From: Kitasatospora papulosa
GTDB taxonomy: Bacteria; Actinomycetota; Actinomycetes; Streptomycetales; Streptomycetaceae
Reading direction: 5' to 3'
Length of the DNA: 64,000 nt
Assembly: GCF_000717245.1 (NCBI RefSeq)
Contig: NZ_JNYQ01000016.1
Span: 85,831-149,830, forward strand
Shown here: positions 1 to 8,633 of the stretch, piece after piece
How positions within the stretch are numbered: position 1 is the first letter of the stretch
Layout of the letters: each line of letters begins with the position of its first letter
Translations under genes and position numbers: made by a program
Notes under the pieces: generated by a model
What the model saw: the letters and a program-made list of their open reading frames with translations, nothing else
Told to the model about the DNA's origin: nothing
Database searches by the model: none

Positions 1-1647
1 CTGCTCGTACGCCTTCGGGCCCAGCCGCGCCACGTCCTTCAGGGCCCGGCGGGAGCGGAACGGGCCGTTCGTGTCCCGGTGGGCCACGATGTTCTCGGCC
101 AGACCGGACCCGATGCCCGACACCCGTGAGAGCAGCGGCGCCGAAGCGGTGTTGACGTCGACGCCGACGCCGTTCACGCAGTCCTCGACCACCGCGTCCA
201 GGGAGCGCGACAGCTTCACCTCGGACAGGTCGTGCTGGTACTGCCCGACCCCGATCGACTTCGGGTCGATCTTCACCAGCTCGGCCAGCGGGTCCTGGAG
301 CCGGCGCGCGATCGAGACGGCTCCACGCAGCGAGACGTCCATGTCGGGGAGTTCCTGCGAGGCGAAGGCCGAGGCCGAGTACACGGAGGCACCGGCCTCG
401 GACACCATCACCTTGGTGAGCTTCAACTCCGGGTGCTTCTCGCACAGCTCACCCGCGAGCTTGTCGGTCTCGCGGGACGCCGTACCGTTCCCGATAGCGA
501 TCAGGTCGACGTGGTGCTCCTTTGCGAGGCGCTCCAGCGTGGCGAGCGACCGGTCCCACTGGTTCGCCGGCACGTGCGGGTGGATGACGTCGGTCGCGAC
601 GACCTTCCCGGTCGCGTCCACCACGGCGACCTTCACCCCCGTACGGAACCCGGGGTCGAGCCCCAGCGTGGCCCGGGTGCCCGCCGGGGCGGCGAGCAGC
701 AGGTCCCGCAGGTTGGAGGCGAAGACGCGCACGGCCTCGTCCTCCGCCGCCGTACGCAGCCGCAGCCGGAGGTCGATCCCGAGGTGCACGAGGATCCGGG
801 TCCGCCAGGCCCAGCGGACCGTGTCGCCCAGCCACTTGTCCCCGGGCCGGCCGCGGTCGGCGACCCCGAACCGGCGGGCGACCATGTTCTCGTACGAGGA
901 GGGGCCAGGCTCCTTGGACGGCTCCTCCGGCTCCAGCACCAGGTCGAGCACGTCCTCCTTCTCGCCGCGCAGCATCGCGAGGATCCGGTGCGAGGGCAGC
1001 GCGGTGAACGGCTCCGCGAAGTCGAAGTAGTCGGCGAACTTCGCTCCCGCCTCCTCCTTGCCGTCCCGCACCCTGGCCACGACCCTGCCGCGCGACCACA
1101 TGCGTTCGCGCAGCTCACCGGTCAGGTCGGCGTCCTCCGAGAAGCGTTCGGTGAGGATCGCCCGTGCGCCCTCCAGCGCCGCCGCCGGGTCCGCCACACC
1201 CTTCTCGCTGTCGACGAACGCCGCCGCCGCGGTCAACGGGTCCACGGAGGGATCGGCGAGCAGCCCGTCGGCCAGGGGGGTCAGGCCCGCCTCGCGCGCG
1301 ATCTGCGCCTTCGTCCGCCGCTTGGGCTTGAACGGGAGATAGATGTCCTCCAGCCGCGCCTTGGTCTCGGCGGCACGGATCTGCGCCTCCAGGGCCTCGT
1401 CGAGCTTGCCCTGCTCACGCACGGAATCGAGGACCGCCGCACGGCGGTCCTCGAGTTCCCGCAGGTAGCGCAACCTCTCCTCGAGGGTGCGCAGTTGCGC
1501 ATCGTCGAGCATCTCGGTCGCTTCCTTGCGGTAGCGCGCGATGAACGGCACGGTCGAGCCGCCGTCGAGCAAGTCGACGGCCGCCTTCACCTGACGCTCA
1601 TGTACGCCGAGCTCCTCGGCGATCCTGCCTTCGATGGACGTCGTCAC
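1..1647 (-). CDS. tex: Tex-family S1 RNA-binding transcription accessory protein (3' end missing)
   Basis: The first 549 residues are visible; the gene runs off the left edge of the window. The N-terminal helical region starts VTTSIEGRIAEELGVHERQV. A YqgF/RuvX-like RNase-H fold begins around LGLDPGFRTGVKVAVVDATG, and a helix-hairpin-helix stretch (CVNGVGVDVNTASAPLLSRV) follows near the cut. The C-terminal S1 RNA-binding domain expected for the family would lie outside the window. Tex proteins are cytoplasmic nucleic-acid-binding factors linked to transcription and RNA metabolism. The GTG at 1647 is chosen because it gives the conserved N-terminus. The gene reads away from the small LPFR gene upstream of it. 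The identification is secure; completeness cannot be judged. Confidence 0.95.
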   Translation of the reverse strand, partial: MTTSIEGRIAEELGVHERQVKAAVDLLDGGSTVPFIARYRKEATEMLDDAQLRTLEERLRYLRELEDRRAAVLDSVREQGKLDEALEAQIRAAETKARLEDIYLPFKPKRRTKAQIAREAGLTPLADGLLADPSVDPLTAAAAFVDSEKGVADPAAALEGARAILTERFSEDADLTGELRERMWSRGRVVARVRDGKEEAGAKFADYFDFAEPFTALPSHRILAMLRGEKEDVLDLVLEPEEPSKEPGPSSYENMVARRFGVADRGRPGDKWLGDTVRWAWRTRILVHLGIDLRLRLRTAAEDEAVRVFASNLRDLLLAAPAGTRATLGLDPGFRTGVKVAVVDATGKVVATDVIHPHVPANQWDRSLATLERLAKEHHVDLIAIGNGTASRETDKLAGELCEKHPELKLTKVMVSEAGASVYSASAFASQELPDMDVSLRGAVSIARRLQDPLAELVKIDPKSIGVGQYQHDLSEVKLSRSLDAVVEDCVNGVGVDVNTASAPLLSRVSGIGSGLAENIVAHRDTNGPFRSRRALKDVARLGPKAYEQ

Positions 1648-1806
1648 GGTTTTCCCGACTCGCCTTCTCGTACTGGCTGTGCTGGCTGTGCCACTGGGGT
1701 GGTCCACACCCGGGTGGTCCCCTTCGCCTGCATTGTGCCGGGTGGCCGGGGGCCGTGTCGCGTGACCTGCTCGATCACGGCCCCGACGTGCCCGAGAAGG
1801 CCCCGG

Positions 1807-1938
1807 TCAGGCGCGACGGGTCCTGCCGCCTCGCGACGCGCCGCCGAAAAGACCTGCCAGGAGCCGGAAGGGCAGAGTCACCACGGTGGCAATGGCCGAG
1901 CCGACGGTACTCAGAGCGTTTGCGATCGCACGGAACAC
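1807..1938 (-). CDS. LPFR-motif small protein
   Basis: This 43-aa ORF starts at GTG 1938 behind a strong Shine-Dalgarno (AAGGAGG, about 5 nt away). The protein begins VFRAIANALSTVGSAIATVV, continues TLPFRLLAGLFGG, and ends in a basic tail (SRGGRTRRA). One hydrophobic or amphipathic helix followed by LPFR and an Arg-rich tail is characteristic of the actinobacterial LPFR-motif small proteins, whose function is unknown. It is probably membrane-associated. It lies 159 bp upstream of tex on the same strand, so it may share or provide the tex transcript. Confidence 0.8.
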   Translation of the reverse strand: MFRAIANALSTVGSAIATVVTLPFRLLAGLFGGASRGGRTRRA

Positions 1939-2005
1939 GGTGTGCCTCCTTCGTAGGGTGTACCGATCGCCTGGCCCGTGAGATCCGCCGTAAACGTTCC
2001 GGCGC

Positions 2006-2869
2006 TCAGCCCTTGCCGACCAGATCCTCCGGGAACGCGCCCGCGGAGGCCGCCGCGAACAGGAATCCCCGGCCCAGTTCGGTGAGCCGCGCCACGCCGT
2101 CGGCGCCCAGGTGCTCGTACGGTGCGGCGTCCATCCGGTCCGTCGCCTCCTCCAGCTCCGCCCTGAGCGCGGTGCCCGTACCGGTCAGCTCGCCCTCCGC
2201 GTCCAGCACGCCCCGCTCGCGCAGCCGCTCCACCGCCGCGTCCCAGTCCGTGCGCCGCCAGCCGCGGGTGGCGAGGATCCAGCGCGGAGCCATGCCCTTG
2301 CCGGTCGCGGTGTGGCTGACCAGTGCCTCCAGCGGGTCGAGGCCGGCCGAGAGCAGTGCCGCCAGGTGTCCGTCGCCGCGGTGCTCGCGCAACAGCGTCG
2401 CCGCGTGCCAGTACGCCAGGTGAGGCTCGTCCGGGACCGGGAGATCGGCGTGCGCGGCGTACAGCGGACGGGCGTGGCGGGTGCAGGCCTCGGCCGCACG
2501 CAGGGCGAGCCCGGCCGCCTCCGCCATCTCCGGCGAGGCCACGGTCTCCTCGCCGAGCACCCGGCGCAGCGTCGAGTCGGCCGTCCTCAGCCGTGCGTCC
2601 AGTGCCGCCCCCGGGGTGATCTCCGACCACACGGACGGCAGGTGCCGGGCCACCAGATCGTGGTTGAAGTTGTAGAAGGTCGCGGTGACCGTGCCCGCGC
2701 CCGCCGCGCCGAGGGCCGCGCCGCGCGCGGCGAAGTAGACCCGGCTCGCGTCGTCGACGCCGAGCTCCGCGAACTCCTTGCCGAGATCGGGGGAGAAGTA
2801 GACACAGGAGTGCAACGGGTTGAGCGCGTTGTGGCAGCGGCGTCCGGCGCGCGGGGGAAGAGTACTCAT
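2006..2869 (-). CDS. SCO6745 family protein (MarR-like helix-turn-helix fold)
   Basis: This 287-aa protein begins with a CHNALNPLHSCVYFSP region and carries the YNFNHDLVARHLPSVW segment typical of the SCO6745/SalK-like family. The family has winged-helix-like folds and no established biochemical role. The Arg/Ala-rich middle and the C-terminal GRGFLFAAASAGAFPEDLVG segment fit full family length. It stands alone, reading towards the LPFR gene and divergent from the GlxA-type gene. The start at 2869 is taken from the conserved N-terminus; no strong ribosome-binding site is visible. Confidence 0.8.
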   Translation of the reverse strand: MSTLPPRAGRRCHNALNPLHSCVYFSPDLGKEFAELGVDDASRVYFAARGAALGAAGAGTVTATFYNFNHDLVARHLPSVWSEITPGAALDARLRTADSTLRRVLGEETVASPEMAEAAGLALRAAEACTRHARPLYAAHADLPVPDEPHLAYWHAATLLREHRGDGHLAALLSAGLDPLEALVSHTATGKGMAPRWILATRGWRRTDWDAAVERLRERGVLDAEGELTGTGTALRAELEEATDRMDAAPYEHLGADGVARLTELGRGFLFAAASAGAFPEDLVGKG

Positions 2870-2991
2870 GCCCGCACGTTACCGACTGGTTGGTACGTGG
2901 AGAAGACCCGGGTCGAAGCGACGTGTGCATGGCAGCATGGGTGGGCAACTCGTCATTGCGGCCATCGTGTGGTCCGGCCAGGATTGCGGAC

Positions 2992-3949
2992 ATGAAGCAG
3001 CGATCCGTCCTCGTCGTCCTCTTCGAGGGCGTGCAGAGCCTCGACGTGAGCGGCCCGGCGGAGGTCTTCGCCGGCGCCTCCCGCTTTCCCCGGGGTCTCC
3101 TACGAGCTGCGCACCGCCTCGCTCGACGGCGCGCCGGTCCGCTGCTCCAGCGGCCTCACGCTCGTCCCCGACGGCACGCTCGCGGACACCCCGGCGCCCG
3201 ATCTGCTCCTCGTGCCGGGAGGAGCCGGGACCAGGACACCCGACCCGGAGCTGGTCGACTGGCTGCGCGCCCACGGGCCCCGCGCCCGGCAGCTGGTGTC
3301 GGTGTGCACCGGCGCCCTGCTGCTGGCGGCGGCCGGCCAGCTCGACGGCCACCGGGTCACCACCCACTGGTCCGTCTGCGAGACGCTGGCCCGGACGTAC
3401 CCGGCGGTGCGGGTCGACCCGGACCCGATCTTCGTGCGCGACGGACGGCTGGCGACGTCGGCCGGTGTCACCGCGGGCATCGATCTCGCGCTCGCCCTGG
3501 TCGAGGAGGAGCACGGCCGGGACGTCGCGCTCACCGTCGCCCGTCATCTCGTCGTGTTCCTGCGGCGCCCCGGCAACCAGGCCCAGTTCAGCGCCCAGCT
3601 GAGCGCGCAGACCGCCGTCCGCGCACCGCTCCGCGGCGTCCAGCACTGGATCACCGAACACCCCGACGCCGACCTCTCGGTCGAGGCGCTCGCGGCCCGG
3701 GCCGGACTCTCACCCCGCCACTTCGCCCGCGCGTTCACGGCGGAGACCGGCCTCACCCCGGGCCGCTACGTCGAGCGCGTACGTCTGGAACAGGCGCGGC
3801 GGCTGCTGGAGGACACGGCCGACGGCGTCGTCGGCATCTCCCGTGCCAGCGGTTACGGCACCCCGGAAGCGATGCGCCGCGCCTTCGTCAAGGCCCTGGG
3901 GACGGCGCCCGCCGAATACCGGCGCCGCTTCCGCTCCCATCCCGTGTGA
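2992..3949 (+). pseudogene. GlxA/AraC-type regulator with DJ-1/PfpI domain, frameshifted
   Basis: The ATG at 2992 opens MKQRSVLVVLFEGVQSLDVS, the start of a DJ-1/PfpI domain. After ...GASRFP the frame changes at a CCCCGGGG run (3088-3095). Removing one base restores GVSYELRTASLDG and joins the rest: the nucleophile-elbow segment VSVCTGALLLAAAG, then an AraC helix-turn-helix (LSVEALAARAGLSPRHFARA and a second HTH) to the stop at 3949. The restored protein would be about 318 aa, normal for GlxA-type transcription regulators. This is either a real inactivation or an assembly error in a homopolymer. The intact DJ-1 gene 18 bp downstream would be its usual partner and target. Confidence 0.85.
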
Positions 3950-3967
3950 AACGACGGAAGGACCATC

Positions 3968-4603
3968 ATGCAGATCGCGATCGTGCTCTTCGACCGGTTC
4001 ACCGCGCTCGACGCCGTGGGCCCCTACGAGATGCTCAGCCGTGTTCCGGGAGCGGAGACCGTGTTCGTCGCCGAGCGGCCGGGTGCCGTGCGCAACGACA
4101 GCGGCAGCCTCGCCCTGGTCGCCGACCGGGCGCTCGCCGACGTGCCCGCGCCCGACGTGGTGGTCGTCCCGGGAGGCCCGGGGCAGAGTGCCCAGATGGA
4201 GAACGGGGAGCTGCTCGGCCGGCTGCGGGCGGCCGACGCCGCCAGTACCTGGACGACCTCGGTGTGCACCGGATCCCTGCTGCTGGCCGCCGCGGGACTG
4301 CTCACCGGCCGGCGTGCCACCTCGCACTGGCTGGCCCTGGACACCCTGCGGACCCTCGGGGCCGAGCCGACGGGCGAGCGGGTGGTCACCGACGGCAAGT
4401 ACGTCACCGCCGCGGGCGTCTCCGCCGGCATCGACATGGGTCTCACCCTGCTCGGCAGGATCGCGGGCGACGAACACGCCCGGGCCGTCCAGCTGCTGAC
4501 CGAGTACGATCCCCGGCCGCCCTACGACTGCGGATCTCCGGAGAAGGCCCCGGCGGCCATGGTGGAGACGTGGCGGGCCAGGAGCCGCTTCATCCTGACG
4601 TAG
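3968..4603 (+). CDS. DJ-1/PfpI family protein, isonitrile hydratase-like
   Basis: This 211-aa single-domain class-I glutamine-amidotransferase-like protein starts MQIAIVLFDRFTALDAVGPY. It has the glycine-rich VVVPGGPGQS turn and the nucleophile elbow TSVCTGSLLLAAAGLL, with the likely catalytic Cys inside SVCTGS. The layout resembles InhA-type isonitrile hydratases and related DJ-1 hydrolases, but the substrate cannot be read from sequence. It directly follows the frameshifted GlxA-type regulator, its likely controller. Its last 14 bases overlap the 3' end of the convergent enoyl-CoA hydratase gene. Confidence 0.85.
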   Translation: MQIAIVLFDRFTALDAVGPYEMLSRVPGAETVFVAERPGAVRNDSGSLALVADRALADVPAPDVVVVPGGPGQSAQMENGELLGRLRAADAASTWTTSVCTGSLLLAAAGLLTGRRATSHWLALDTLRTLGAEPTGERVVTDGKYVTAAGVSAGIDMGLTLLGRIAGDEHARAVQLLTEYDPRPPYDCGSPEKAPAAMVETWRARSRFILT

Positions 4604-5390
4604 ACGTGTCCCCGGCACTCCCCGCGGTCCAGGTGAAGCGGGGGGCGCGGCGTTCCAGGAAGGCGGCGACCCCCTCGGCGGTGTCGCCGCTGCCGCGTGC
4701 CTGCAACGACCAGTGCGCGTCGCGGTCCTCACGGCCGTCGGCGAACTCCTTGGCCGCGGCCTGCGTCAGCTGCGAACGCGAGGCGAGCACCTCGGTGAAC
4801 CGGTGGACCCGCTCCTCCAGCCCGCCCCGGGGCAGGACCTCGTCCACCAGCCCGGTCCGCAGGGCCCGTTCCGTGCCGATCAGCTCCCCGGAGAACAGCA
4901 GGAACTTCGCGGTGGCCGGGCCGACGAGCGCGACCAGCCTGCGCGTCGACGACGAGGGATAGACGATCCCGAGTTTGGCCGGGGTGACCCCGAAGGACGC
5001 GCCCTCCTCGGCGAACCGCAGGTCGCAGGCGGTAGCGAGCTGGCTGCCGCCGCCGACGCAGAAGCCGCGCACGGCGGCCAGCGTCGGCCCGGGAAACGCG
5101 GCCAGGGCCTCCTCCGCGCGGACGGCGAGCGTCTGCGGCCGCCCTGCCGGGTCCCGCAGGGAGGAGATGTCCGCTCCCGCGCAGAAGGTGTCGCCGGCCC
5201 CGGTGAGCACGAGGACGCGCACCGCCGGATCGGCTGCCAGCCCTTCCAACAGTACGGGCAGGGCCTGCCACATGTCCGCGGTCATGGCGTTGCGCTTGGC
5301 CGGGTTGCTGATGACGACGGTCGCGACGCCGTCCACGACCGTGTGCTCCAGCCGTGGCCCGGTGCCCGCCGTCCGTTCGCCGAGGTCCAT
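4590..5390 (-). CDS. Enoyl-CoA hydratase/isomerase family protein
   Basis: This 266-aa crotonase-fold protein has the CoA-binding/oxyanion-hole segment VLTGAGDTFCAGADIS and the second loop AAVRGFCVGGGSQLATACDL. The active-site acid region around FAEEGASFGVTPAKLGIVYPS is also typical. It should act on an acyl-CoA in fatty-acid or amino-acid catabolism; the exact substrate is unknown. The start is placed at ATG 5390 (MDLGERTAG). An upstream in-frame ATG would push the start into the promoter region of the divergent HdeD gene. The gene overlaps its convergent DJ-1 neighbour by 14 bp. Confidence 0.88.
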   Translation of the reverse strand: MDLGERTAGTGPRLEHTVVDGVATVVISNPAKRNAMTADMWQALPVLLEGLAADPAVRVLVLTGAGDTFCAGADISSLRDPAGRPQTLAVRAEEALAAFPGPTLAAVRGFCVGGGSQLATACDLRFAEEGASFGVTPAKLGIVYPSSSTRRLVALVGPATAKFLLFSGELIGTERALRTGLVDEVLPRGGLEERVHRFTEVLASRSQLTQAAAKEFADGREDRDAHWSLQARGSGDTAEGVAAFLERRAPRFTWTAGSAGDTSTSG

Positions 5391-5470
5391 GCGCCGGATG
5401 CTATCCGTACGGCTCGAACCTATGATCAAGAAGGGGCCGCGAAGCGCGCACACACCCTGAGGAGCTGTCG

Positions 5471-6058
5471 ATGGCCGGTCCCACGACCGAGGGGAAGAGA
5501 CTCCACCGGAGCTTCGGCGGACTCGCCCTGCTCGGTGTCCTGCTGGTCGTCGCGGGCCTGGTGGGCCTCGTCTACACCGGCGTCGCCACGCTCACCTCGA
5601 TGATCCTGTTCGGCTGGCTGCTGCTCGTCGGCGGTCTCGTCGGCCTCGTGCACGCCGTCCAGGCGCGCGGCACCGCGTACTTCTGGCTCGGTGTGGTGGT
5701 GGCCGCCCTCAACATCGCCGCAGGGATCGTCGTCATCAAGAACCCGGTCGGCACGGCCGAGGCGCTGACGATGTTCGCGGCCCTGCTCTTCCTCACCGGG
5801 GGAGTGTTCCGGCTGGTCGGCAGCGTCGTCGTACGAGGGCCCCAGTTCGGCTGGACGCTGCTGCAGGGCGCGTTCGGGCTGCTCCTGGGGGTGCTGGTGC
5901 TCGTCGACTGGCCGCACAGCAGCCTCTACGTGCTCGGCTGCTTCTTCTCTCTCGCCCTCCTGTTCGACGGGCTCGGGCTGGTCGCGATCGGGGTGGGCGG
6001 GAGACGGGTCGTCAGTATGGTCACGGACCAGATGAAGCCCGAAGAGGGCGCGAAGTAG
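5471..6058 (+). CDS. HdeD family acid-resistance-like membrane protein
   Basis: This 195-aa protein has about six hydrophobic segments arranged as three helical hairpins, for example LALLGVLLVVAGLVGLVYTG, SMILFGWLLLVGGLVGLVHA and ALTMFAALLFLTGGVFRLVG. That is the repeat architecture of HdeD/DUF308 proteins. A clear ribosome-binding site (GAGGAGC) precedes ATG 5471. In enterobacteria HdeD relates to acid stress; the role in actinomycetes is undefined. It is divergent from the enoyl-CoA hydratase gene. Confidence 0.9.
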   Translation: MAGPTTEGKRLHRSFGGLALLGVLLVVAGLVGLVYTGVATLTSMILFGWLLLVGGLVGLVHAVQARGTAYFWLGVVVAALNIAAGIVVIKNPVGTAEALTMFAALLFLTGGVFRLVGSVVVRGPQFGWTLLQGAFGLLLGVLVLVDWPHSSLYVLGCFFSLALLFDGLGLVAIGVGGRRVVSMVTDQMKPEEGAK

Positions 6059-6178
6059 TCCCCTCACCTGACGGCGTCATACGCGCTCGGTCAAATCCGA
6101 TCCGTAGGTGACCATTTGTGGTCAGTGCTGTGGCTCGGACCACGCTCCTCCCGACACTCGGTACGCGAGGTCGGTGAG

Positions 6179-6661
6179 ATGCGAGTCGAGAGCGGGTGGC
6201 GGTCCATGGAGAGCCGTGGGAGTGTTCCGGCCCGTCCCGTGCCGTACGAGGGCGTGTGGCGCTTCGACGCGCCCGCCGTCGACGTCTCGGTACCGCAGGC
6301 CCGGCACGCGGTCCGGGACCTGATCGAGCGGCAGGGCGTACCCGTCGAGGACGACATCCTCCAGGGGCTGCTGCTGATCGTGTCGGAACTGGTCACCAAC
6401 GCGGTCCGGCACGCGGCGCTGCTCTCGCCCGAGCTCGCCGTCGAGGTGGCCGTCGGGGCCGAATGGATCCGGGTGGCGGTCGAGGACAACCACCCCTACC
6501 GTCCGACGGCCCTGGTCACCGACCACGCGCAGACCGGCGGACGCGGCCTGCTCCTGGTCCGTGAGATCACCGCCGAGGCGGGCGGCACCTGCGACGTGGA
6601 GCACACCGCGGGCGGCGGCAAGATCATCTGGGCGGCGCTGCCCCTCAAGACGCAGCTCTGA
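6179..6661 (+). CDS. ATP-binding protein, anti-sigma-factor-like (HATPase_c_2)
   Basis: This is a protein of about 160 aa with a GHKL-type ATPase fold. The N box is LLIVSELVTNAVRHA, and the G1/G2-like segment is DHAQTGGRGLLLVREITAEAG. Streptomycetes encode dozens of such RsbW/SpoIIAB-like proteins, presumed to act as serine kinases or anti-sigma regulators. ATG 6179 (MRVESGWRSMESRGSV) is preferred over an in-frame start at 6116 because the extra 21 residues look non-conserved. No partner sigma factor or anti-sigma antagonist lies next to it. Confidence 0.85.
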   Translation: MRVESGWRSMESRGSVPARPVPYEGVWRFDAPAVDVSVPQARHAVRDLIERQGVPVEDDILQGLLLIVSELVTNAVRHAALLSPELAVEVAVGAEWIRVAVEDNHPYRPTALVTDHAQTGGRGLLLVREITAEAGGTCDVEHTAGGGKIIWAALPLKTQL

Positions 6662-6685
6662 CCGCCCCCTGCGCGGGCCGTGGCC

Positions 6686-7279
6686 TCACCAGCCCGCGGA
6701 CGGTCCCGTCAGTTCCCTGATCGCGGGACGCGCGGCGTCGAGCACGGTCATGAACCACGCCGAGAACGGTGCGGCGGCATGCCGCTCCGCCAGTTCACCG
6801 GAGGTCACGAACGCGGTCTCGCCGACCTCGTCCTCGTCCGGCCGGAGGCGCTCCTGCACCATTCCGACGAACAGGTGGTTGAACTCCTGTTCCACCAGGC
6901 CCGACGCCGGATCGGGGTGGTTGTAGCGGACCGTGCCCGCCGCGGCCAGCAGGGAGGGCGAGACCCCCAGCTCCTCGTACGTGCGCCGGGCGGCCGCCGC
7001 GAACGGAGCCTCTCCCGGGTACGGATGACCGCAGCAGGTGTTCGACCACACGCCGGGGGAGTGGTACTTGCCGAGCGCACGGCGCTGGAGCAGCAGCCGG
7101 CCCTGCTCGTCGAAGAGGAAGACGGAGAACGCGCGGTGCAGCTGGCCGGGCGCCTGGTGAGCGGCGAGCTTCTCCGCGGTGCCGATGGTCGTGCCGTTCT
7201 CGTCGACCAGTTCGAGCATGATCGCGTCTGCTGTGCCGTTCGACGAGCTGTGCGCCGCGGTGGCTGGTGTGGTCGGCAT
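6686..7279 (-). CDS. idi: Isopentenyl-diphosphate delta-isomerase, type I
   Basis: This 197-aa Nudix-fold enzyme interconverts IPP and DMAPP. Visible marks are the catalytic-Cys region GVWSNTCCGHPYPGE, the RRTYEELGV Nudix-like helix, and the Glu-rich EQEFNHLFVG and RPDEDEVGE segments that supply metal ligands. ATG 7279 is preferred over ATG 7285 because AAGG lies about 6 nt upstream of it. The enzyme feeds isoprenoid precursors and may support the hopanoid operon about 10 kb away. It stands alone, downstream of the CDF transporter on the same strand. Confidence 0.95.
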   Translation of the reverse strand: MPTTPATAAHSSSNGTADAIMLELVDENGTTIGTAEKLAAHQAPGQLHRAFSVFLFDEQGRLLLQRRALGKYHSPGVWSNTCCGHPYPGEAPFAAAARRTYEELGVSPSLLAAAGTVRYNHPDPASGLVEQEFNHLFVGMVQERLRPDEDEVGETAFVTSGELAERHAAAPFSAWFMTVLDAARPAIRELTGPSAGW

Positions 7280-7421
7280 ACCCATCCTTCGCTTTGGTTC
7301 CCGGCCTCGTGCGCCGGACCCCTCGAGTGCGGTCAAGTCTGCCGTACAAAAGCCGCTTGTCCGCACTTCGGGTGCTGGCATGTCCGACCCGCCCGGCGGG
7401 GGGAGCGGGGCGGGGGCTGAC

Positions 7422-7451
7422 TTCCCGGCGGCCCCGGAAGGCCGCCGGGAA
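7422..7451 (-). terminator. Intrinsic-type hairpin after the CDF transporter gene
   Basis: A perfect 12-bp stem (arms 7422-7433 and 7440-7451) encloses a 6-nt loop. It lies 58 bp beyond the stop of the CDF transporter gene. There is no T-tract, which is common for Streptomyces terminators. Confidence 0.6.
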
Positions 7452-7508
7452 CGGATCATGCCCACCGGAACCCGCACGGTATCGCCACCGGGCCCCGGCC
7501 CGCGCCGC

Positions 7509-8450
7509 TCAGTGGCAGAGCCGCGCCTCGTGCTCCGCGTGCCCGCTGGGCTCCAGCTGGAAGGTGCAGTGCTCGACGTCGAAGTGGTGGCCGAGACAGC
7601 CCTGGAGGTCGTGAAGGAGCTTCTCGTGCCCGATCGAGTCCAGCATCTCCTGATGCACGACCACGTGCGCGGAGAGGACGGGCATGCCCGAGGTGATCGT
7701 CCAGGCGTGCAGGTCGTGGACGTCCAGCACCCCGGGCAGGGCCGTGATGTGGGCGCGCACCTCGTCCATGTCCACACCCTTGGGCGCCGACTCCAGCAGC
7801 ACGTCGAGCGTCTCCCGCAGCAGTTTCACCGTACGGGGGACGATCATGAGGCCGATCAGCAGCGAGGCGATGGGGTCGGCTGCCTGCCAGCCGGTGGCCA
7901 TGATGATGCCGGCCGACACGAGCACCGTCACCGAACCGAGCGTGTCCGCCACCACCTCGAGGTACGCACCCCGCACGTTCAGGCTGTCCTGCTGCCCGCG
8001 CACGAGCAGGGACAGGGAGACCACGTTGGCCACCAGACCGACCGCGGCGAACGCGACGGCCAGACCGCCCCTGGTCTCCGCCGGGGTGATGAAGCGGTCC
8101 ACCGCCTCGAAGACCAGATATCCGCCGACCCCGAGGAGCAGCAGACAGTTCGCCAGGGCTGCCAGGATCTCCGCACGGGCGTATCCGAAGGTGCGGTTGG
8201 GGCCCGCGGCCTTGTTGGCGAAGTGGATGGCCAGCAGGGCCATACCCAGCCCCAGGGCGTCGGTCGCCATGTGGGCCGCGTCCGCGATCAGGGCGAGCGA
8301 GTCGGCCAGGACCCCGCCGACGATCTCCATGACCATGACGCCGAGCGTGATGCCCAGGGCGACGCGGAGCCGGCCCCGGTAGGCGGCGGCCGCCGTTCCC
8401 GTCGGGGGCGGCCCTCCGTGCGTGTGCCCGTGATCGTGGCCAGCCCCCAT
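7509..8450 (-). CDS. Cation diffusion facilitator (CDF) family metal transporter
   Basis: This protein of about 313 aa starts MGAGHDHGHTHGG, a His-rich metal-binding tail. Six transmembrane segments follow; TM2 carries the CDF metal-site pattern LALIADAAHMATDALGLGMA (HxxxD). The C-terminal cytoplasmic domain includes HDLHAWTITSGMPVLSAHVV. It is ZitB/CzcD-like and most likely exports Zn2+ or a similar divalent cation by proton exchange. The start at 8450 has GGAGG 7 nt upstream, which favours it over ATG 8468. Confidence 0.92.
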   Translation of the reverse strand: MGAGHDHGHTHGGPPPTGTAAAAYRGRLRVALGITLGVMVMEIVGGVLADSLALIADAAHMATDALGLGMALLAIHFANKAAGPNRTFGYARAEILAALANCLLLLGVGGYLVFEAVDRFITPAETRGGLAVAFAAVGLVANVVSLSLLVRGQQDSLNVRGAYLEVVADTLGSVTVLVSAGIIMATGWQAADPIASLLIGLMIVPRTVKLLRETLDVLLESAPKGVDMDEVRAHITALPGVLDVHDLHAWTITSGMPVLSAHVVVHQEMLDSIGHEKLLHDLQGCLGHHFDVEHCTFQLEPSGHAEHEARLCH

Positions 8451-8580
8451 GTGAACGCCTCCGTACACCCGTCATGCCCGTCGTGCTTCCCGGGCAGCGC
8501 GGACGAGCCTCGCCCGACGCGGCCAGTGAACTACGGGGGAGGGGTAAGGGGCAACACGGCACTGAACACCGTTGTCATGT

Positions 8581-8614
8581 GCTCTGACCTGCGAAAACGA
8601 TCGCAGGTCAGAGC
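8581..8614 (-). terminator. Hairpin downstream of galE
   Basis: A perfect 14-bp inverted repeat (8581-8594 with 8601-8614) has a 6-nt loop and sits 20 bp beyond the galE stop. It lies between galE and the CDF gene, both on the minus strand, so it most simply terminates galE. There is no T-tract. Confidence 0.6.
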
Positions 8615-8633
8615 GTCGCCCACGTGCCGTCCC

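Noticed and set aside
4590..5453. Upstream start for the enoyl-CoA hydratase at 5453
   Set aside because: The 21 extra residues extend into the divergent HdeD promoter region and do not resemble the crotonase N-terminus.
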